Origin: JAAFHS01 sp046049665
GTDB taxonomy: Bacteria > Pseudomonadota > Alphaproteobacteria > Rhodobacterales > Rhodobacteraceae
NCBI GenBank assembly: GCA_046049665.1
Contig: JBJOQW010000072.1
Coordinates: 1-64,000 of the forward strand
Direction: 5' to 3'
Length of the DNA stretch: 64,000 nucleotides
Below are positions 9,645-19,141 of the stretch, piece after piece. Every line of letters begins with the position of its first letter. Position 1 is the first letter of the stretch. Made by a program: the position numbers and the translations under genes. The notes under the pieces were generated by a model. It saw only the letters and a list, made by a program, of their open reading frames with translations. It had not been told where the DNA came from and searched no databases.

Positions 9645-12600
9645 TCAGATACGATCAAGGTCATGCACGATCATGTTTGCCAGCAAGCCAGCGCCTTGTT
9701 GCCTAGCCAATGCCAGCGCCCCTTCCAACAGATTACGCACGATATTTGCATCACTGCCACACATTGCCTGCCAGCGCGCCTCTTGCCGCATCAATTCGGC
9801 CCCAATCCTTTGATCGCCCAAGGTTGATACGGAACGCGCCCTTTCGATTACCTCGCCAACACCGTTGGTCAGACCCGCATCCAGCAACATCTCGGCGTAA
9901 ATCAGCAGCCACCATGTGCCAAAGGCCCGGCCTTCGACAAGCGTATCAAACCCCCGTGCTGCCAGTTCCAGTCCTTTTCCCGGCTGCGCGCGCCCGGCCA
10001 GCACCCCTTCGAACAGATCAAGATAACCCATCCAGTTGGCAACCTGATGTTCCCTGAGCAAGGTTTGCAGTTCGTCCATATATCTGCGTGCCATCGCATC
10101 ATCGCGGATCAGCAGATTGTGGCACAGGCCTGCGAAGGCCAGTGTATGGCAACGGTCGTGCAGTCTGCCCGAAGCCGCCGCCGTTTCAAGCGTGCGCGTG
10201 CGCCACTCTGCTGCGGTATCAAGATCACCCATCAAGAGGCTGGTCTCGGCAATGCCCATCATCACCATCGTGGCGTGGTCGGAATGCCCTGTACGCATCG
10301 CTGCACCATGCGCCTGCGGATCATATTGCTTCATGAAGGCAAGGTAATGTGTCATCGCATCGGATAGTGCACCACAAAACAGCGCCGATGTTGCGCACAT
10401 CCGTTCTGCAATCAGCCTGTCTATAACCGTTCCACCTTTTGCCAGTTCACGGGCGCGCAAGGCAAAGAAGCGCGCCGCCTGATCGTCATTGGCACTTCCG
10501 ATATGCACCCAGCGTGCGTGAAGCGCCTTGATCAGCCCGGTCGTCTCGCCAAGTTTTTCGGACAAGGCAGTGATGCGGGCCGTCTCTTCTGCGGCGCGTA
10601 CGCCCAAATAGCCTTCGGCACAGATCAGTGCGCCGAACAGGGTGGTGCGCAGATCAAATTCCCGGCGGTCGCGCGCGGCGCTGGCGGGACCGCTGGCATT
10701 GGCTGCCAGGGCCGCATCAATAAAGCTGGCAGCCTCTTTGTAGGCACTGCGCTGCAATGCATCACGCCCCGCCATTTCCCATGCGAAGCTGGCTGCCTCG
10801 TCTTGTCCGGCCAAGGCGCGCTGGCTGGCAAGGACATGCGGCAACGCAGCCGCAATATCGGGAAACTGAGCTTCCAGTACATCAGCAATCCGCGCATGCA
10901 AGGCAGGACGCTGCCGCCGCAGATGCAAATCATAGGCGGCCTCACGCACCAGATTGTGCCGGAACCGGATTGCAGTGCCAAAGCGGCTTTGGCCCGGCAC
11001 GAAGATGCCAGCTGCCAACAGTTCTGCCACGCTTTCCATTACCACGGCCTCTGGCAGGTCGGATACTGCCGCCAGAACCGCGACAGGAATCTCGCGTCCG
11101 ATGGCTGCGGTCAGCGCCGCAATCCGGCGGCCATGCAACAAACGGTCCAATCGCCAAAGCAGGCTTTCGGCCAATGACATGGGTACTTTGGCAAGGGCCG
11201 CTGTTCCCATGTCAAGCCAACCACGGGCCAGTTCTTCAGCATAGATCGGCACGCCATCTGACCGCGCGGCAATGTCCTGGGCCACGTTCGCGGGCAGATC
11301 GCGCCCTGCCGCCAACCCTGCGACCAGCGCCACAACATCTGCCGGGGCAAGCCTGTCCAGCGCCATCCTGTCAAACCCGTTTGCCCATTCGGGCACCGTA
11401 CCGGTGCGCATCGTGGCCAGCACAGGCAGGCCCAGCTGCAAAAGGTCTGGCAGCAGCCGGTTGACCAGATCGGCAGTTGAAGGATCAAGCCAATCGATAT
11501 CTTCGATCAACAGCGCGCCTTTGCTCCGGGCCAGACCCAGCAACAAGGTTTGCAAGGCCCGCACCAACCGGGCGCGCCTGTCATCTGAAGAAAGCTGCGC
11601 CGGCAGCGCCTCTCCGCCGGGCAAAGCAAGATCAAGGAGATCCACGATCAAACCACGATCAATCGGGTTATCTAAACCGTGCATCGACAGGATCGCCACC
11701 AGCCGTGTGACCGATGCCATGGCCGACCGCGTGCGGGAAAAGCCGGTTTCGTTCAGCAGCAAGTAACGCAAGGGATGAAGTGGCACCCCGGCATTATAAG
11801 GAGAGCATTGCAGAATTAACGGGTCAGACAGGCCGGCACGCGACAGGGACTCATGCAACAGCCGTGATTTGCCAATTCCCGCATCACCCGACACCAGAAC
11901 GGCACCCGCAGGCGCGCGCGACAGCTGGGCTTCAAGATGGCGCAGATCGTCCTGTCGCCCAACAAAAGGTGCATAGCCCCCCCTGCGGCGCAAAGCCTCG
12001 AACCTGCTGGTTGCGGCGGCAGCACCGGTGACCTGCCAGATCGGCACCTCGGTATCGAACCCCTTCAGGCTGTGGCGGCCCATATCCACACAATTAAACA
12101 GCGCGCCGATCAGCGACCGCGTCTGGTCCGAAATCACAAGGCCACCGGGTTGTGCGACAGTCTGCAGGCGGGCCGCAAGGTTTGGAGTTTCGCCCACTGC
12201 TGACAGATCATTCAGGGCCCCGCCCGATGTCGCCCCTATGATTGCAAGCCCGGTGGCAATGCCGACACGCACTTCGGGTGTGCGCCCAGCCAGTGGGCCA
12301 AGGGCCGCTACAGCCTCGATCGCAGCAAAACCCGCTGCGACGGCCCGTTCAGCATCATGCTCTGACGCGACGGGATAGCCGAAACATGCCATGATGCCGT
12401 CACCCAGGTATTGGACGACAGACCCGCCAAATGCGCTTATCGCCGTTTCCATTGCCAGTCTGAAACGTGCGATGAAATCGACAAAGTCTTCGGGGTCAGC
12501 CTGGCTGGCCAGCTGGGTCGAAGCGACCAGATCGCAAAAGACAATTGTCAGAATGCGGCGCTCGTCCTTCGGCGCGGCCTCGGATTGGCTTTGCTGGGCG

Positions 12601-12782
12601 GCTGACAAGATCAGGCGGCGATGCCCGATGGAAAGCACGCCCAAATCACGCAGATCATCTGCTTTCAGATGGGGCAGAACCTCGGCCGTAATGTCATTGG
12701 CGGCAAAGGCGTGGGCGTAGATGTCCAGTCCTGGCCCGACAGCACGCAGCCACGCGCCAATATCAAAGGCCGGGCCAGCCAT
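9645..12782 (-). CDS. SAM-domain class III adenylate/guanylate cyclase with AAA ATPase and repeat C-terminus
   Basis: 1045 residues. A SAM domain occupies residues 1-65, a class III nucleotidyl cyclase domain about 75-255, an AAA/STAND-type ATPase with Walker A S-G-D-A-G-I-G-K-S near 298-306, and a helical TPR-like region to the end. Metal-binding aspartates are visible at F-C-D-L-V-A-S-T (D84) and Y-L-G-D-G (D128), and V-G-E-T-P-N-L-A-A-R-L fits the catalytic-site consensus, so the cyclase should be active. Family knowledge suggests regulated cAMP (possibly cGMP) synthesis in the cytosol with the ATPase and repeats as sensor. It follows a flavin oxidase gene after a 3-nt gap on the same strand, and a cNMP-binding SulP transporter is encoded divergently nearby. 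Confidence 0.9.
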   Translation of the reverse strand: MAGPAFDIGAWLRAVGPGLDIYAHAFAANDITAEVLPHLKADDLRDLGVLSIGHRRLILSAAQQSQSEAAPKDERRILTIVFCDLVASTQLASQADPEDFVDFIARFRLAMETAISAFGGSVVQYLGDGIMACFGYPVASEHDAERAVAAGFAAIEAVAALGPLAGRTPEVRVGIATGLAIIGATSGGALNDLSAVGETPNLAARLQTVAQPGGLVISDQTRSLIGALFNCVDMGRHSLKGFDTEVPIWQVTGAAAATSRFEALRRRGGYAPFVGRQDDLRHLEAQLSRAPAGAVLVSGDAGIGKSRLLHESLSRAGLSDPLILQCSPYNAGVPLHPLRYLLLNETGFSRTRSAMASVTRLVAILSMHGLDNPIDRGLIVDLLDLALPGGEALPAQLSSDDRRARLVRALQTLLLGLARSKGALLIEDIDWLDPSTADLVNRLLPDLLQLGLPVLATMRTGTVPEWANGFDRMALDRLAPADVVALVAGLAAGRDLPANVAQDIAARSDGVPIYAEELARGWLDMGTAALAKVPMSLAESLLWRLDRLLHGRRIAALTAAIGREIPVAVLAAVSDLPEAVVMESVAELLAAGIFVPGQSRFGTAIRFRHNLVREAAYDLHLRRQRPALHARIADVLEAQFPDIAAALPHVLASQRALAGQDEAASFAWEMAGRDALQRSAYKEAASFIDAALAANASGPASAARDRREFDLRTTLFGALICAEGYLGVRAAEETARITALSEKLGETTGLIKALHARWVHIGSANDDQAARFFALRARELAKGGTVIDRLIAERMCATSALFCGALSDAMTHYLAFMKQYDPQAHGAAMRTGHSDHATMVMMGIAETSLLMGDLDTAAEWRTRTLETAAASGRLHDRCHTLAFAGLCHNLLIRDDAMARRYMDELQTLLREHQVANWMGYLDLFEGVLAGRAQPGKGLELAARGFDTLVEGRAFGTWWLLIYAEMLLDAGLTNGVGEVIERARSVSTLGDQRIGAELMRQEARWQAMCGSDANIVRNLLEGALALARQQGAGLLANMIVHDLDRI

Positions 12783-12785
12783 CTG

Positions 12786-14405
12786 TCACGTTCCGGCCTG
12801 GTAGCCACTGGAATAGTCGATGGGCAGTGACAGCCAGGCCTGTAACATCGGTGGCAGTGTTGCCCCTGCACCAAGGCCCGTTGGAACCTGTTGGGCAAAC
12901 GTGAACACGTTTGCCGGATCATACTTGGCCTTCACAAGTGAAAGGCCGGGAAGAGCCGTGCCCCAATAGTTTGTGGCATAATCGGGCAGTCTTACCGATG
13001 CATAGTTCTGATAGCTTTCATTGTTCCACACCGTCTCCCAGCCTGCCGTCCAGCCTTCAAGAAAGGTTTCCGCGGCATGCCGTTCGGATGGCGAAAACCA
13101 GAACACGTCCAACACCGCGTTGTACAAAGCGCTACGGTGCACGAAGGCTGAATCTGCAACAGGAACAGCAGCGATCTGGCCGCCGTAAACCTCAAGATAC
13201 ATATAAGCCATCGTGTTGTTGGCCTTTGAAACGAAGTATCCCAACAATGAAGACCATTCTGCCGCTGTCAGATTTTTTGCAACATATCGCGATGCCTTGT
13301 CTTCATTGGGCGCGCCTAGGCTGCCGTCGATGATGGGTTGCTCTTGTGGCGTGCTCAAGAGTCTGTTCAGCACTGTCAAATAGTCACCCTCTTGGGCGAA
13401 TTGCACAACGGCGCCGGGCATACGAACAAAATTGCCCATCGCCTCGTATCCGGCAAAGTCGATATCACCCACGTACATGCCGCGCACCATGAATATCGGC
13501 GTCAGTTTGGGCAGGTAAGGGCCGTTAGGAACAAGTTGGGTTTGCCAAACGACCAACACCTGCAATGTCAGGTTGAACTCGGTTTCTGCAGCACCGAAAT
13601 AATCGTTTTGCATCATCATCATGACATCAACTGCCTGCTGAAGGCCTGTTGATGTGCTGACATCCCAAGCAACGCTAAAGCCCATCACCCGCTGCAATGG
13701 GTATAGCTTGTACTTGACGCTGAGCAGAACCCCGAAATTGCCACCCGTTCCCCCACGCAGGGCCCAGAACAGATCATAGTTCTTGTCCGCGCTGGCCATC
13801 ACGATCGATCCGTCAAACAGCATCACCCGAAACTCGATGACGTTGTCGCAGTTCATGCCGAATGTGGCCGAGGTAAAGCCAAGCCCGCCACCCTGAACAA
13901 AGCCACCGACACAGACATCGTCACACTCGCCAGCGGGCGTGTGCAGTTTCAGCTTGGTCAGGATTTTGTTCAGCTTGCCAAATGCGCAGCCGGTGCCAAC
14001 AACGGCAGTCATCGCGGTCTGGTCGACGGACACGTCGTTCAGGCCGCTGACATCGATCAACACACCATTTCCACCTGAAAATCCTGCCGTGCAATGCCCA
14101 CCTGAGCGCACGGTAAACGGGGCCTGTCCACCCGCTGCCAACCCCAAGGCGATGGCGACATCCGTTTCGGCAGCACAATAGACAATCATGCTGGGTTGCG
14201 GGCTGAAGACCGGATTGGAAAGCAAACGCCCGTCATTCCAGCCCTGATCCATAGGTGTGACGATATGGCCAATCAACTGGGTCTGGGCAGCCTTTAGCGC
14301 GGCACGGGTCTGGCCAAAGGCGGCAAAAGCACTGTCCGGATGCGCATCCCATTGGGCGTGCAAGCGAACATTTCGATCCCGCAATCGGGATTGGATCTTG
14401 GGCAT
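12786..14405 (-). CDS. FAD-linked oxidase, berberine-bridge-enzyme (BBE) type
   Basis: 539 residues, ATG preceded by AGGTGA. The N-terminal PCMH FAD-binding domain contains R-S-G-G-H-C (His104) and G-E-C-D-D-V (Cys161), the two residues expected for bicovalent FAD attachment in this family, followed by G-G-F-V-Q-G-G-G. The C-terminal segment N-Y-x-x-V-R-L-P-x-Y-A-x-N-Y-W-G-x-x-L is the BBE substrate/FAD domain. No signal peptide is visible. Relatives oxidise sugars, alcohols or secondary metabolites with oxygen; the substrate here cannot be read from sequence. It is the first gene of a two-gene unit with the cyclase, an unusual partner for such an oxidase. Confidence 0.85.
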   Translation of the reverse strand: MPKIQSRLRDRNVRLHAQWDAHPDSAFAAFGQTRAALKAAQTQLIGHIVTPMDQGWNDGRLLSNPVFSPQPSMIVYCAAETDVAIALGLAAGGQAPFTVRSGGHCTAGFSGGNGVLIDVSGLNDVSVDQTAMTAVVGTGCAFGKLNKILTKLKLHTPAGECDDVCVGGFVQGGGLGFTSATFGMNCDNVIEFRVMLFDGSIVMASADKNYDLFWALRGGTGGNFGVLLSVKYKLYPLQRVMGFSVAWDVSTSTGLQQAVDVMMMMQNDYFGAAETEFNLTLQVLVVWQTQLVPNGPYLPKLTPIFMVRGMYVGDIDFAGYEAMGNFVRMPGAVVQFAQEGDYLTVLNRLLSTPQEQPIIDGSLGAPNEDKASRYVAKNLTAAEWSSLLGYFVSKANNTMAYMYLEVYGGQIAAVPVADSAFVHRSALYNAVLDVFWFSPSERHAAETFLEGWTAGWETVWNNESYQNYASVRLPDYATNYWGTALPGLSLVKAKYDPANVFTFAQQVPTGLGAGATLPPMLQAWLSLPIDYSSGYQAGT

Positions 14406-14572
14406 GAATCACCTGAACAGAAAGATTGACGGGAAATGGTACAGTATTGCGAAAGCTTACCCTAACTTGGCATTTCAACAAGAGATTTGCATTTCCATGC
14501 GCGCGTTCGTTATGCATTGTACACAAATGCCCTTCTGGCAAATGAAAATGGCTTTCGGAAAAGAGATGATCG

Positions 14573-16777
14573 GTGACTGAAGGCAGGGCAGGTCCGGTCA
14601 GGTCAATGTTTGTCGGTGCCGTGCTTGCCGTCGATGCTGTGGGGCATTGTTTGGCATTGGCCAGCTTTTGCTTTGCTGGGGCATTGTCAGCGGGGTTGGG
14701 GCTGGCAACCGGTACCATGCTTTTGTCCACTGCAGTGATGACGGCCGCCCTGTTTGTGTTCAGCAGGTTGCGCAATGTCTTGGGCATTGCACAGGATACC
14801 TCGATTGCATTGCTTGCACCGGCAATTGCAGTGGCTACTGCGGGTCTGTCCGGTGCTACCGATGAAGCCCGGGTCGCAACCGGCCTGGCCGTCATGGGAT
14901 CGTCGGCTTTGCTGTCGGGAATGGTGTTCTGGATTGTGGGGCAGTTCGGGCTTGGGCGTATGGTGCGTTTGTTTCCCTATCCGGTGTCGGCGGGCTTTCT
15001 GGCGGGATCGGGTGCATTGCTGGTTATGGCCGGACTGTTCATCGTTTCTGGCACAGATGGCTGGGAAGAGCTTTTGTTGGCACTGGAGGATCGGCATGTC
15101 CTGTTTGGGCTTGTTGCAGCACTTGTCTTTGCGGCGGCACTGATTGTTGCGCAGCACTGGGTCAAGGGTTCCAACGCCATTCTAGGCGTTGTGGGTGTTG
15201 CGATTGCTGGTTTTTACGTTGTGCTGGCCGTCACGCAAACAGATATGAGCTTGGCCCAAGAGCTGGGCTATTTGCCGAAAACCGGCAGTGAAACGAGTCA
15301 GGCGATTGGACCTGCACTTTCGCTTTTGGCACAAGTTGACTGGATGGCAGTTTTTCAGGTTGCGCCAAGTCTTGCTGCAGTGGCCTTGTTGTCGTTGCTA
15401 GGCGTACTTCTTAACACATCGGGTGTTGAACTTGCCACGCACACCCCGGTTGACGTGAACCGCGAATTGCGGGTGACAGGCCTTGCCAATATCCTGATTG
15501 CACCTTTTGCAGGACTAACAAGTTTTCTGCAGGCAGGGGCCAGCATCTTTGCTAACAAGCTGGGCACATCGGCACAGCCAATGGTGCTGGGCAATCTGGC
15601 CGTGATAGGGCTTGCCATCGCCTTTGCAGGCAAGATCGTAGCTGTGGTGCCTGTGTTTGTCGCGGCAGGTCTGCTGATTTTCATCGGCGCATCTATGCTT
15701 GAAGATTGGCTGATCAAGACGCGCCGGACTTTGATGCCGCGGGACTGGTATCTGATCGTTGTGATCGTGGCGCTGACAGCCGTTCTTGGTATTTTGCCTG
15801 CAGTGGGAATCGGGCTTGGCCTTGCCGTGCTGGAATTTGCCATTGGCTATGCAAGGCTACCCGTGATCCGCAAATTTTCGGATGCGCGGGCGCAACCCAG
15901 TGTGGTTGACCGCGCCCCCGAAGAAAGCGCCATTCTGGCGCGTGAAGGTCACCGCATTCAAATCCTTTATCTGCAAGGCGCGCTGTTCTTTGGGTCCATT
16001 GACAAGATGGCGTCGGATATCGGCAAGATCACCACAGCCGACGCTCAAATCGCTGAAATCATTCTTGATTTCGGGGGGGTGGATTCAGTTGACTCTGCCG
16101 CCTGTGCCGGGCTGGCAAAGTTGACACAAGCCATGGCAGGACAAGGAATTGCACTGCATCTTTGCCACATGGCGCCTCGGTACGTTGCAGTGCTGGCCCG
16201 TTGGGGTTTGACCACAACTGCTGACCGGAATGCGCCGCTAAGCGATCTGCGCCTTTGGCCCAGGCTGGACGATGCGCTGGAGCAGTGCGAAGAACGGCTG
16301 CTTGACCGCACGCTTGGGGCAGGGCGGATATACAATCTGCAAAACATGCTTGCTGAACTTGGCCAGAATGATCGGCGGATCACTGATCTGCTTGCCATTC
16401 TTGAACCTCGCGTGCTGGCCATGGGTGAGGTGCTGATTGCAGCCGGTAGCAGGTCTGACGATGTATATTTGCTGGAAAGCGGCAGGTTGGGTGTGCACTT
16501 GCCCGGGCCAAATTCGCCCGGCACCCGGGTTAGGGTATTGGCCCCTGGCGCGCTTGTCGGGGAAATGGCCCAGCTTCTGGGATTGCCGCGTAGCGCGGAT
16601 GTGATTGCGCAATCCGAGGTCAAAGTTTGGCGGATGCCCCCAGGGCTGGCCGACCAGGATCCGGGGCTTGCGTTGTTGTGGACAACAATTCTGGCGCGCG
16701 CGCTTGCGCTTAAGCTATCACAAACCAACCGTCTGGTGGGGATGCACCGCATGCAAACTGATACATCCCGGCATTAG
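14573..16777 (+). CDS. SulP-family anion transporter with STAS and cyclic-nucleotide-binding domains
   Basis: 734 residues from a GTG start. About 430 residues of hydrophobic segments form the SulP transporter core in the inner membrane. A STAS domain follows (I-L-D-F-G-G-V-D-S-V-D-S-A-A-C-A-G-L). The C-terminal CAP_ED domain contains G-E-M-A-Q-L-L-G-L-P-R-S-A-D-V, a good match to the phosphate-binding cassette, including the Glu and Arg that contact the cyclic nucleotide. SulP proteins carry sulfate, bicarbonate or dicarboxylates; the ion is not determinable. It diverges from the oxidase/cyclase pair across 167 nt, so the cyclase product may gate this transporter; that link is inference. Confidence 0.88.
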   Translation: MTEGRAGPVRSMFVGAVLAVDAVGHCLALASFCFAGALSAGLGLATGTMLLSTAVMTAALFVFSRLRNVLGIAQDTSIALLAPAIAVATAGLSGATDEARVATGLAVMGSSALLSGMVFWIVGQFGLGRMVRLFPYPVSAGFLAGSGALLVMAGLFIVSGTDGWEELLLALEDRHVLFGLVAALVFAAALIVAQHWVKGSNAILGVVGVAIAGFYVVLAVTQTDMSLAQELGYLPKTGSETSQAIGPALSLLAQVDWMAVFQVAPSLAAVALLSLLGVLLNTSGVELATHTPVDVNRELRVTGLANILIAPFAGLTSFLQAGASIFANKLGTSAQPMVLGNLAVIGLAIAFAGKIVAVVPVFVAAGLLIFIGASMLEDWLIKTRRTLMPRDWYLIVVIVALTAVLGILPAVGIGLGLAVLEFAIGYARLPVIRKFSDARAQPSVVDRAPEESAILAREGHRIQILYLQGALFFGSIDKMASDIGKITTADAQIAEIILDFGGVDSVDSAACAGLAKLTQAMAGQGIALHLCHMAPRYVAVLARWGLTTTADRNAPLSDLRLWPRLDDALEQCEERLLDRTLGAGRIYNLQNMLAELGQNDRRITDLLAILEPRVLAMGEVLIAAGSRSDDVYLLESGRLGVHLPGPNSPGTRVRVLAPGALVGEMAQLLGLPRSADVIAQSEVKVWRMPPGLADQDPGLALLWTTILARALALKLSQTNRLVGMHRMQTDTSRH

Positions 16778-16979
16778 CCGGCCTGTAGCATGCACTGGTG
16801 CAAGGTACCGTGCAGGCCTGGCGGGCAGGCTAAACGAAAGTGCGGAATACTGACTTTTCGAAAGATGCTTCTTGCTTTTCTTGACAGCCCCGCAGGCTGT
16901 AACGGTTGTCGGCAAGATAGGATCAACGTAGTCTGCGCCCATCTGCATACGATGGCATACCTCATATCCCGGACCTCTC

Positions 16980-19124
16980 ATGACACGCGAAATCCGACAT
17001 GGCTTGCAAGTTGACGCTGGCCTTTGTGCCTTTATCGAAAATCAGGCTCTGCCCGGCACAGGTGTTGATGCTGCCCGGTTCTGGAAAGGCTTTGCAGATA
17101 TCGTTCAGGACCTGACGCCAATTAACAGGGCATTGCTTGACCGCCGTGCAGACCTGCAGGCCAAGATCGACGCCTGGCATCGCGAAAGACGCGGACAGCC
17201 GCATGATCACGAAGGCTACAAGGCGTTTCTTGTGGACATTGGCTATCTTCTGCCCGAGGGGCCGGATTTCAACATTGAAACGGCCAATACTGACCCGGAA
17301 ATCGCATCCGTGCCAGGCCCGCAGCTTGTGGTGCCGATCACCAATGCGCGGTATGTGCTGAACGCGGCAAACGCCAGATGGGGCAGTCTGTACGATTGCC
17401 TTTATGGCACTGATGCGATGGATTCGCTGCCGCCCAAAGGCGGTTATGAACGCGGGCGTGGCGCACGGGTGGTGGCGCGGGCACGCGTGTTTCTGGATGA
17501 GGCGTTTCCGATTCAGGGTGCCAGCCACGTTGATGTGCGCCGATATTTCGTCAAGGACGGCGCGCTGCTGATCGATGAAATGCCTTTGATCCACCCGGAA
17601 AAGTTTGTCGGATATCGCGGTGACGCGCGTGCACCCGAAGCGGTCTTGCTGCGCAACAACGGGTTGCACGTTGAACTGGTGTTCGACCGGGCCCATTTCA
17701 TTGGCGCACGCGATCAGGCCTGCCTTGCCGATGTACGGCTGGAAAGTGCAGTTTCCGCGATCATGGATTGCGAAGATTCGGTCTCATGCGTTGATGCGCA
17801 AGACAAGGTCTTGGCCTATGCCAACTGGCTTGGCTTGATGAAGGGTGATCTGGTCGAAACCTTTGAGAAGGGTGGCAAGCAGTTGGTGCGGCGTCTGGCT
17901 GCGGATCAGGTATGGACTGCACCGGACGGATCACAGCTTGCAGTCAAGGGGCGCGCCCTGATGCTGGTACGCAACGTAGGCCACTTGATGACCAATCCCG
18001 CCATACTTGATACGGCAGGTGCAGAGGTTTTTGAAGGACTGATGGATGCGATGATCACGGTGATGATCGCGCTGCACGACCTGAAAAAGGCGGATGGCCC
18101 GCGCAACTCGGTCAAGGGTTCGGTTTATGTGGTGAAACCCAAAATGCACGGGCCCGAGGAAGTGGCCTTTGCCGATCAGATCTTTACCCGTGTCGAGGCG
18201 GCGCTGGGTTTGGCGCAGTACAGCGTGAAGATTGGGATCATGGACGAAGAGCGGCGCACCTCGGTGAACCTGAAGGAATGCATCCGTGCTGCAAAGCACC
18301 GGGTTGCCTTTATCAACACAGGTTTCCTTGATCGCACCGGCGATGAAATCCACACCTCAATGGAAGCAGGCCCTTTCAGCCGAAAGGATTTTATCAAGCG
18401 CAAGGCGTGGATCACGGGTTACGAAAACCAGAATGTCGATATCGGGCTAGAGTGTGGGTTGTCTGGCCGGGCGCAGATTGGCAAGGGGATGTGGGCCATG
18501 CCCGACATGATGTCGGCAATGCTTGCACAAAAGGTCGAACATCCAAAATCAGGCGCGAATACAGCATGGGTGCCGTCTCCAACGGCGGCCACACTGCATG
18601 CCATGCACTATCACAAGGTGGATGTGTTCGCGGTACAGCAAAAGCTGCGCAAGGGCGGGCGGCGTGCCTATGTTGACACCATTCTTGATATTCCACTAGC
18701 GGCCTATCAGAAGTGGACCCCCGACCAGATCATGCGCGAAGTCGAGAACAACTGTCAGGGCATCCTTGGTTATGTCGTGCGCTGGGTTGATCAGGGGATC
18801 GGTTGTTCAAAAGTGCCTGACATGAATGATGTCGGCCTGATGGAAGACCGCGCTACCTGCCGCATTTCTGCGCAGCATGTGGCGAACTGGCTGCATCATG
18901 GTATCGTGTCGCGGCAGGATGTGATGGATGCGTTGCGCCGTATGGCTTTGGTTGTTGACCGCCAGAACGAAGGTGACCCAAATTATCGCCCGATGTCCCC
19001 GGGTTTTCAGGGACTTGCCTTCCAGGCGGCCTGTGATCTGGTGCTGCTGGGGCGCGATCAGCCCTCAGGCTATACAGAGCCTGTGCTGCATCGCAGGCGG
19101 GCACAGGTGAAAGCGGCTGGGTAG
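16980..19124 (+). CDS. glcB: Malate synthase G
   Basis: 714 residues, close to the usual 720-730 of the monomeric G isoform. It condenses glyoxylate with acetyl-CoA to malate in the cytosol. Family features visible include the N-terminal clasp, E-D-S-V-S-C-V-D-A-Q-D-K and D-R-T-G-D-E-I-H-T-S-M-E-A-G-P. The start ATG has no strong Shine-Dalgarno sequence. It directly precedes the purine catabolic genes, whose end product from ureidoglycolate is glyoxylate, so it probably serves as the assimilation step for purine-derived carbon here. Confidence 0.95.
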   Translation: MTREIRHGLQVDAGLCAFIENQALPGTGVDAARFWKGFADIVQDLTPINRALLDRRADLQAKIDAWHRERRGQPHDHEGYKAFLVDIGYLLPEGPDFNIETANTDPEIASVPGPQLVVPITNARYVLNAANARWGSLYDCLYGTDAMDSLPPKGGYERGRGARVVARARVFLDEAFPIQGASHVDVRRYFVKDGALLIDEMPLIHPEKFVGYRGDARAPEAVLLRNNGLHVELVFDRAHFIGARDQACLADVRLESAVSAIMDCEDSVSCVDAQDKVLAYANWLGLMKGDLVETFEKGGKQLVRRLAADQVWTAPDGSQLAVKGRALMLVRNVGHLMTNPAILDTAGAEVFEGLMDAMITVMIALHDLKKADGPRNSVKGSVYVVKPKMHGPEEVAFADQIFTRVEAALGLAQYSVKIGIMDEERRTSVNLKECIRAAKHRVAFINTGFLDRTGDEIHTSMEAGPFSRKDFIKRKAWITGYENQNVDIGLECGLSGRAQIGKGMWAMPDMMSAMLAQKVEHPKSGANTAWVPSPTAATLHAMHYHKVDVFAVQQKLRKGGRRAYVDTILDIPLAAYQKWTPDQIMREVENNCQGILGYVVRWVDQGIGCSKVPDMNDVGLMEDRATCRISAQHVANWLHHGIVSRQDVMDALRRMALVVDRQNEGDPNYRPMSPGFQGLAFQAACDLVLLGRDQPSGYTEPVLHRRRAQVKAAG

Positions 19125-19141
19125 AATTCAGGGGCCTGCGC

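Noticed and set aside
16790..16830. TGCAC-TG-GTGCA dyad after the SulP gene
   Set aside because: Short palindrome with no adjacent T-run or promoter context; not distinguishable from chance.
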